From NCBI RefSeq assembly GCF_000172415.1, contig NZ_ABLD01000032.1, positions 1-48,491 on the forward strand: a stretch of 48,491 nt of DNA, given 5' to 3'. The first letter of the stretch is position 1; each line of letters begins with the position of its first letter. Source of the stretch: Paraburkholderia graminis C4D1M. GTDB taxonomy: Bacteria; Pseudomonadota; Gammaproteobacteria; Burkholderiales; Burkholderiaceae. The notes below the pieces were generated by a model that was not told the origin of the DNA, ran no database searches, and saw only the letters and a list, made by a program, of their open reading frames with translations. A program made the position numbers and the translations under genes. Below are positions 43,264-48,491 of this stretch, one piece after another.

Positions 43264-44448
43264 ATGCGTGAAGCCGTTATCGTCTCCACCGCCCGTACCC
43301 CTATCGGCCGAGCTTTTCGTGGCGTCTTTAACGACACCAGATCGCCGACGCTGATGGCGCACGCGGTCCGCCACGCGGTGGAGCGTTCGGGCATTGAACC
43401 GGATGCGTTTGAGGACGTCGTAATCGGCACCGTGCTGTCGGCGGGAACGGCCGGTGGCAACCTGGCGCGTCATACAGTGTTTGCAGCGGGGCTGCCGGTC
43501 TCCGTGCCTGGGCAGACGTTGGATCGTCAATGCGCGTCCGGTCTGATGGCCGTTGCGTCCGCCGCCAGACAAATCGTCGTAGACGGTGTGGATGCATGTG
43601 TTGCGGGCGGCCAGGAAAACATCTCAGCGGTACAGAACGAATACGCTGCATGGGGCGCGAAGACTATCGATCCGCGGGTCGTAGAAATGGTCGAGCACGC
43701 GTACATGCCGATGTTGCAGACTGCCGAGTTCATGGCGAAGAAGTACGGGATTTCTCGCGAGGATCAGGACCGGTACGCTATTGAATCTCAGCGACGTACT
43801 GCCGCCGCGCAGCAAGGCGGCCGGCTGTCCGCGGAAATCGTGCCGATGCATGCCCGGATGAAGGTGCAGGATAGAGATTCCGGGGAAATTAGCTTTCGTG
43901 ATGTGCTTCAGGACAAGGACGAAGGTAACAGGCCGGACACGACATTCGAAGGACTCGCAATGCTGAAGTCCGTGGTGGAGGGAGGCTGCGTTACCGGCGG
44001 CAATGCCAGTCAACTGTCCGATGGAGCATCTGCATGTGTGCTGGCAGATGCTCGGTTCGCAGAGCGCCGAGGCCTCAATCCACTGGGCGTCTATCGTGGC
44101 ACAGCGGTCGTGGGCTGTCCGCCTGAAGAAATGGGAATCGGGCCGATCTATGCAATTCCAAAGCTCCTCAAGCAGCATGGCCTGAAGGTCGACGACATTG
44201 GTCTTTGGGAGCTAAACGAGGCCTTCGCTTGCCAGGTGCTCTACTGCCGGGACAAGCTTGGGATCGACCCTGAGATTTATAACGTGAATGGCGGTGGCAT
44301 CTCGATCGGACATCCGTACGGTATGACCGGTTCCCGACTTACAGGCCATGCGCTGCTGGAGGGAAAGCGACGGGGCGTTAAGTACGTCGTAGTGTCAATG
44401 TGCGTCGGTGGCGGGATGGGCGCGGCGAGTCTCTTCGAGGTGGTCTGA
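43264..44448 (+). CDS. Thiolase (acetyl-CoA acyltransferase)
   Basis: A 394-residue degradative-type thiolase. The acyl-accepting Cys90 lies in TLDRQCASGLMAV, His in NVNGGGISIGHPYGMTGSR and the second Cys in SMCVGGGMGAA, so all three catalytic positions are intact. It would cleave the 3-ketoacyl-CoA formed by the preceding MaoC/MFE-2 pair. AGGAG lies eight bases upstream of the ATG. The last gene of the tight operon; FadL follows after about 120 bases. Confidence 0.95.
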   Translation: MREAVIVSTARTPIGRAFRGVFNDTRSPTLMAHAVRHAVERSGIEPDAFEDVVIGTVLSAGTAGGNLARHTVFAAGLPVSVPGQTLDRQCASGLMAVASAARQIVVDGVDACVAGGQENISAVQNEYAAWGAKTIDPRVVEMVEHAYMPMLQTAEFMAKKYGISREDQDRYAIESQRRTAAAQQGGRLSAEIVPMHARMKVQDRDSGEISFRDVLQDKDEGNRPDTTFEGLAMLKSVVEGGCVTGGNASQLSDGASACVLADARFAERRGLNPLGVYRGTAVVGCPPEEMGIGPIYAIPKLLKQHGLKVDDIGLWELNEAFACQVLYCRDKLGIDPEIYNVNGGGISIGHPYGMTGSRLTGHALLEGKRRGVKYVVVSMCVGGGMGAASLFEVV

Positions 44449-44570
44449 CGGGGTTGCGGGAAGAGGCGATTCCGCCAGGGAAACCCTCTCCTGCTGGTAC
44501 AGAAATAGGTTGGGAGGAGTAATAACAGCTCGATTATTAAATTAGCAAAACTAAATAAATTGATGGAGAC

Positions 44571-45764
44571 ATGAACATCATGATGAATAGCATTCAACGC
44601 CAACGCACTGTTTTTTTGTTGTCCGGCATTGCTCTTGCCATTTCGACCCCGAATGCCTTTGCAACCGATGGTATTTATTTCACCGGTAACGGAGCAATTT
44701 CGTCTGGTATGGGCGGAGCGGCGATCGCGCTTCCGCAAGACGTGGCTTCGGCGGTCGACAACCCGGCGGGGCTTGCAGAATTGGGGGCGCGAGTCGATTT
44801 CTACGGGACACTAATTCCGCTTACCGCCGATTCCACATTTGGTTCTACCGGTAATCACCTCTTCTCCAGCAGAGTCATCGTGTCTCCGGGACTCGGGCTG
44901 AACTACCAGATTGCGCCACAGTGGACATTCGGCGTGGCTGTTACCGGTGCAGGTGCATCATCAAACTATGGACGTCCAGTGCTTCCCGTTCCGGGAGCTG
45001 GCGATGCCAAGGCTAGCTTGATCGTTGTCAATACAAGTCCGACGATCACCTATAAGCCCCTGCCAAGTCTGTCTATTGGCGCGTCGCTTGTGATCGGTGT
45101 CGAGCAGTTCCGGCTGGGCGGGCTCGTTGCGCCGGGGCCAGATGGCGCGCTCGAACCGGTATCGAGCCACGGCAATGAATACGCGACTGGTATCGGTGCG
45201 GGGATGGGGGTGCTTTGGACGCCGACCAGTCTGGTGTCGCTGGGGATATCGTACTTCACGAAAACATGGTTTACGGCGCTGCCCGGATATAAGGACGACG
45301 TACTTTCGCCAAGTGGTGGGCGTACCGATAGCCCGTCCAGGTACGGTATAGGCGTTGCGATTCGGCCGTTACGTGGACTGACCATTGCGTTGGATTATCT
45401 GCGAATCGAATGGTCCGGCGCAGCGGGTTACAACACACCGACAACGTGGGGATACAGCGATCAGAACGTTGGGCGAGTCGGAGTCTCGTACGATGTCAAC
45501 GGGAAATGGACCCTCCGTGCCGGCTACAGTTTCGCCAATAACAACATCGATTCCAACCATACGGTGGCTAACGTGTATGGGCCAGGCATCAGCCCTCGCG
45601 CGGTAACAGTCGGCGCCACCTACGCGATAGACAGGAACAACCTGATCACAGCGGCCTTCGAGTATGACATTCCGACGACAATCGTTGGAACGGGACCTAG
45701 TCTGGGAACCAACATTCGCGCGACATACCAGGTTTATACCGCGGGGTATACACACAGGTTCTAG
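44571..45764 (+). CDS. FadL/TodX-family outer-membrane hydrophobic-substrate channel
   Basis: A 397-residue beta-barrel of the OmpP1/FadL/TodX family. The signal peptide (VFLLSGIALAISTPNAFA) is followed by TDGIYFTGNGAISSGMGGAAIALPQDVASAVDNPAG, containing the conserved NPA of the plug domain. It ends in YTAGYTHRF with the outer-membrane insertion Phe. FadL-type channels admit long-chain fatty acids or aromatic hydrocarbons by lateral diffusion, matching the FadD-like ligase of the same set. Several ATGs lie at the start (44571, 44580, 44583); the first has GGAG directly before it. Confidence 0.92.
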   Translation: MNIMMNSIQRQRTVFLLSGIALAISTPNAFATDGIYFTGNGAISSGMGGAAIALPQDVASAVDNPAGLAELGARVDFYGTLIPLTADSTFGSTGNHLFSSRVIVSPGLGLNYQIAPQWTFGVAVTGAGASSNYGRPVLPVPGAGDAKASLIVVNTSPTITYKPLPSLSIGASLVIGVEQFRLGGLVAPGPDGALEPVSSHGNEYATGIGAGMGVLWTPTSLVSLGISYFTKTWFTALPGYKDDVLSPSGGRTDSPSRYGIGVAIRPLRGLTIALDYLRIEWSGAAGYNTPTTWGYSDQNVGRVGVSYDVNGKWTLRAGYSFANNNIDSNHTVANVYGPGISPRAVTVGATYAIDRNNLITAAFEYDIPTTIVGTGPSLGTNIRATYQVYTAGYTHRF

Positions 45765-45770
45765 CGCTCC

Positions 45771-45792
45771 GGGCCGCCGACTCACGCGGCCC
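45771..45792 (+). terminator. Hairpin after the FadL-like gene
   Basis: GGGCCGC and GCGGCCC form a perfect 7-bp stem with an 8-base loop, seven bases after the stop. No T tract follows, so termination is tentative. Confidence 0.4.
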
Positions 45793-46261
45793 ACTGATCA
45801 GAACAGGATCGCGATGCCTCAGGGGAGGGCGTACCCCGGACCTAAGGTGCGCGCTTAGCCGTGCCGTCCGCGGTTGCGCCGAACTGGTCGCCGGACAGTT
45901 GATAGGGTACAAATTCGGTATATAGAACAACGTACCCATAAAAATCTCACAGACAGCACGCAATAAGACAGCTTTATGAAAGAAATGGCGCAGCACTTGT
46001 TTGCAGATCACGGGTAAGTTCGGCTTCGAATCGGCAAATCGCTCAGCTTCGCAAATGTATATGTCGAGTGAAGTCCTGGCGATGGGCCTTCGCGGAATTG
46101 ACTGCAACGAGTGCTGCGCGCTTGCCGATGAAGGTTTCATCGTCCTGCCCCCTTTCGCGCGGAGCATATACGACGCAACACAGGTGAATCCTGGAACGAG
46201 CAGGGTACGTGTTATGCCCCTGTTCCAGCTGCTCTCCGCGAAGTCGTTCTTGATAGCGCTT
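45793..46261. other. Spacer with element D
   Basis: About 470 bases without a recognisable gene between the FadL-like channel and the monooxygenase stop. It holds the shared element at 45917. Homology with the first cluster begins only at 46261, so this is where the inserted operon meets cluster version 2. Confidence 0.4.
45917..45953 (-). promoter_or_regulatory. Shared upstream element D
   Basis: GGTATATAGAACAACGTACC followed by an A/T stretch. The conserved TATAGAAC core is intact, but the distal TTGACA-like box is degraded. In its orientation the next gene is missing; the FadL-like gene lies there on the other strand. It may be the upstream element of a gene removed when the operon was inserted. 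Confidence 0.5.
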
Positions 46262-47464
46262 CTACAGCGACGGGTTTGTGAGCGGCAGGCGGAGTCGGGC
46301 GCGACCGTGTTCAGTCGCATTAACTTCCCAGTTGATCGCAGTGTGGCGCGACGCCACGGCGATATCCCGGTAGTACCTTGCGATGCAGTTGGTCGCATAG
46401 GCACCGCGTGCGCCGATCAAGTCCCATACAATTTCAGCCGCCTGCCGGGCGAGTTGCCCCGCGTACGCCGAATTGGAGCGGTAGTTTGACCGTTCCATTG
46501 GCGAATACGTGCTGTCAGCCGCGGCGAACTCCATGATTTCCCGGCAGTCAGCGCGGATGAGCATCTCGGCTGCCTGTAGCGATGCCGATACTTCACCGAC
46601 GCGCATCTGGTGAGTCGGGTAGTTCACCGTGTCTTCGCTGGTCCTGAGTGCTTTGCGGCCGCGCGACTGCAGCAGAAATTGCTCGAACATCCCTTCCGTC
46701 ATGCCAATCAGGCACGCGGCGGGAAGGATGCCGCTGACCATGAGCAGTGGTGGTCGGAACAGTGCGCCGCGATTCAGGACCTTACCCGGGAAGTCGCCAC
46801 CCTTCATGTGCCAGATCGACAAGGTGAGATATTCGGGGACAAATATCCGGTCGACTGCAACGTCGTGGCTGCCCGAGCCATGCAGTCCAATTGGATTCCA
46901 GGTGTCGAGGATTGTCAGCGACGCGGTGGGAACCAGGAAGTAGCGCTCCTCGTCCGGGGCGGCGTCCTGCTCCACCATGCCGGCCAGGATGCACCAGTCG
47001 GACGCCTGCACGCCGCTCACAAAGGGCCACTGTCCCGACAGCTCGTAGCCGCCGTCGACCTGCCGTGCCGTGCCGAGACGCGGCACCAGAATCCCGCTGA
47101 CAAGGTGGGTCGGATCGCTCCAGACTTCTCGCTGGGCCTCCACCGGCCAGTGCGCGATCATGTAGTTATGGAACAGGTACTGGGCCAGACACCAGGCCGT
47201 GGAAGGGCAACCGCTCGCAATCGGGACCAGCACGTCTACGAGGTGCTCGAGCGAAGCTTCTGCGCCACCGAAAGATTCGGGCTGCAGCAGGCGCGCAACC
47301 CCGGTACGTCGCAGATCAAGGCTGGTTGCTTCTGGCAGACGGCGATGGCGCTCCGCTTCCTCCTCCCGTTCTCTCAGGGCTGGAATGAGGTTACGCGAAG
47401 CGGTGATCAGGGTTCGGCTTTGCACGCGTTCGCCCCTGAATTCCTCGGAATAGGTGACGGTCAA
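46262..47464 (-). CDS. Acyl-CoA-dehydrogenase-fold flavin monooxygenase, paralogue 1b
   Basis: A 400-residue group-D flavin monooxygenase, about 90% identical to the one at 9722-10924 with no gaps. All family motifs are kept (RRTGVARLLQPESFGGAE, GQWPFVSGV, IGLHGSGSHDV, AGQLARQAAEIVWDLIGARG). It also starts with TTG (47464) behind AGGGAG. A 119-base stretch (46947-47065) is identical to the first copy although the surrounding sequence differs every few codons. The intact TetR gene lies 58 bases upstream of the TTG on the same strand. Confidence 0.88.
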   Translation of the reverse strand: MTVTYSEEFRGERVQSRTLITASRNLIPALREREEEAERHRRLPEATSLDLRRTGVARLLQPESFGGAEASLEHLVDVLVPIASGCPSTAWCLAQYLFHNYMIAHWPVEAQREVWSDPTHLVSGILVPRLGTARQVDGGYELSGQWPFVSGVQASDWCILAGMVEQDAAPDEERYFLVPTASLTILDTWNPIGLHGSGSHDVAVDRIFVPEYLTLSIWHMKGGDFPGKVLNRGALFRPPLLMVSGILPAACLIGMTEGMFEQFLLQSRGRKALRTSEDTVNYPTHQMRVGEVSASLQAAEMLIRADCREIMEFAAADSTYSPMERSNYRSNSAYAGQLARQAAEIVWDLIGARGAYATNCIARYYRDIAVASRHTAINWEVNATEHGRARLRLPLTNPSL

Positions 47465-47522
47465 CTAAGCTCCCTGAAGGTGGCGAACCAAACCGGGCAA
47501 GGATGACGTCCGCATCACCCGA

Positions 47523-48167
47523 TCAATTTACGGCTTTCGTGAGCGCTTTCTCAGACGGCGTATCGCCCAGGCTTAGACCGAGATCCTGGCTCAGCAGGTC
47601 GAGCAGCAGACGACGGCAGCGCTCGGGTGGCATCGCCTGGGGATCGGCCACCATCGGCACGCAAAGCCCGAAAGCGGCACTGATGAATTTGATGGCGATA
47701 TCCCCTGGTTTGCGGCTGCAGTGGAAACTGCCTTCGTCAACACCGGCCTCGATCAGTCTGACAATGACTTCGGCATAGAGCCGGTGAACCTTCTGCACTT
47801 CCGCCTGCAGCACGCCGTCAAACGGCATGCGCCCAAACAGGCTTAACCAGAACCGCCATTCCGGGATGCCAGCGGGCGATGGCTGGCTGACGAAATCTAC
47901 GAGTGAGACCAGGCGGCTCGCGGCGTCACTGCGCCGGCTTTCGAATTTGCCCAGCGCCTTGACGAACTGCAGCGTGGCGTCGTTGATCGCGTCCAGCGTT
48001 AGCGCGCGCTTGTTGCTGAAGTAATGGGTGATCACACCGGACGAAATGCCCGCGACGTCGCTGACCTCCCGGATCGTGAGGTCGCGCCAGCCATTGGTCG
48101 ACAGGATATGGATCACGGCATCCATTACCTGCCGACGGCGGATCGCCTCCATTCCCAATTTCGGCAT
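47523..48167 (-). CDS. TetR-family regulator (intact), BetI-like
   Basis: A 214-residue TetR protein. The helix-turn-helix is AVIHILSTNGWRDLTIREVSDVAGISSGVITHYFSNKRALT (about residues 17-57), where ISSGVITHYF is close to BetI-type repressors. The rest is the all-alpha ligand domain. It reads away from the monooxygenase at 48333 and toward the one at 46262, so it can control both. Its decayed twin is at 10998-11382. The best operator candidate is the palindrome at 48289-48308. Because TATAGAAC cores also precede the ABC genes, this single repressor may control both clusters. Confidence 0.9.
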   Translation of the reverse strand: MPKLGMEAIRRRQVMDAVIHILSTNGWRDLTIREVSDVAGISSGVITHYFSNKRALTLDAINDATLQFVKALGKFESRRSDAASRLVSLVDFVSQPSPAGIPEWRFWLSLFGRMPFDGVLQAEVQKVHRLYAEVIVRLIEAGVDEGSFHCSRKPGDIAIKFISAAFGLCVPMVADPQAMPPERCRRLLLDLLSQDLGLSLGDTPSEKALTKAVN

Positions 48168-48288
48168 TTTTCGTCCCTTTTACGCTGCATCGAAACAGTC
48201 ATTCTAACTTACCAGCATTGGCGTGGTGGGGCAATCAGGACTTTCGGGCAGGGTAGATCCTCAATGTGAAAGGCTTGCATTTGTTTTT

Positions 48289-48308
48289 TATACAACGTAT
48301 GTTCTATA
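48289..48308 (+). promoter_or_regulatory. Palindromic operator/promoter E2
   Basis: Identical to the palindrome at 11504-11523 (TATACAAC, 4-base spacer, GTTCTATA), in the gap between the intact TetR gene and the second copy of monooxygenase 2, 24 bases before its TTG start. Confidence 0.6.
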
Positions 48309-48332
48309 AAAACGGACCCAACGGAGATCACC

Positions 48333-48491
48333 TTGAACATGCAAACCGCACCCAGCCCCGAACAAACGCCCGCCCTCGCGCGCGCCGGGACCGCGGACGA
48401 ACTCATCGAGCGCGCCCGCGCACTCGCCCCCGCCCTGAAAGAGCGCGCCGAGGAAACCCAGGCCCTGCGCCGGCCCCCCGAGGCCACCCGG
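48333..48491 (+). CDS. Flavin monooxygenase paralogue 2, second copy (3' end outside window)
   Basis: The first 53 codons of a gene that matches 11548-11706 without any difference I can see, including the TTG start with GGAG six bases before it and the Ala/Arg/Pro-rich N-terminus. The flavin reductase and perhaps an intact zinc-type dehydrogenase should follow outside the window. Confidence 0.88.
   Translation, partial: MNMQTAPSPEQTPALARAGTADELIERARALAPALKERAEETQALRRPPEATR

Larger units (their letters stand above)
46262..48491. repeat. Monooxygenase/TetR/monooxygenase repeat, copy 2
   Basis: Matches 9722-11706 in the same orientation. It contains about 245 more bases because the TetR gene is intact here. 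The match reaches the window edge and must continue beyond it. Confidence 0.88.

Noticed and set aside
1..48491. Insertion sequence, integron or phage integrase as the agent of the duplications
   Set aside because: I found no transposase, integrase or terminal inverted repeats at the repeat borders; the repeats carry only catabolic genes.

Overview
The window is GC-rich proteobacterial DNA that looks like an accessory catabolic region of a Burkholderiales bacterium (Paraburkholderia, Caballeronia or Cupriavidus type). The pointers are the Burkholderia-style trimeric porin, the FadL/TodX-type outer-membrane protein, the many TetR/LysR/AraC regulators and the absence of housekeeping genes apart from an orphan acetolactate synthase large subunit. 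I see no tRNA, rRNA, CRISPR array or intact transposase.

Layout. (1) 1-5215: a 3'-complete ilvB-like gene, then a leftward set: VOC protein, EamA exporter, amidase and an unknown 179-aa protein. (2) 5239-9285: a leftward xylose/ribose-type ABC importer (Tat-exported binding protein, fused ATPase, permease). (3) 9722-13452: a leftward flavin monooxygenase, a decayed TetR gene, a rightward second monooxygenase with its flavin reductase, and a 17-codon stump of an alcohol dehydrogenase. (4) 13863-17372: full-length pyruvate carboxylase. (5) 17569-27631: a TetR repressor with a perfect inverted-repeat operator, divergent from an operon of enoyl-CoA hydratase, acyl-CoA ligase, fused two-domain CoA-transferase (IpdAB-like), a second crotonase lacking the usual glutamates, DUF485/ActP symporter, NodB-fold hydrolase and an enoyl-thioester reductase-like MDR protein. 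(6) 28510-31214: porin and LysR regulator. (7) 31287-35926: a second copy of the amidase/unknown/ABC block, in which only the ABC genes are intact. (8) 36929-45764: AraC regulator divergent from a second NodB-fold hydrolase, acyl-CoA ligase, SDR, MaoC hydratase, MFE-2-like SDR, thiolase and FadL-type porin. (9) 46262-48491: a second copy of the monooxygenase/TetR/monooxygenase block, running off the window.

How it fits together. Blocks 1-3 and 7+9 are two paralogous versions of one catabolic cluster (amidase, unknown protein, ABC importer, flavin monooxygenases, TetR). Version 1 is contiguous but has lost its TetR; version 2 has lost its amidase and unknown gene, is split by the block-8 beta-oxidation operon, and keeps an intact TetR. 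The ABC genes are almost identical between versions while the flanking remnants are strongly diverged, which suggests gene conversion of the transporter. A shared element beginning GTATATAGAAC lies beside these genes five times, and a related palindrome lies upstream of each copy of the third monooxygenase; together they look like the operator/promoter set of one regulon. Blocks 5 and 8 look like two CoA-dependent routes for alicyclic or otherwise hydrophobic acids, each carrying a NodB-fold hydrolase of unknown role. The substrate cannot be read from the sequence.
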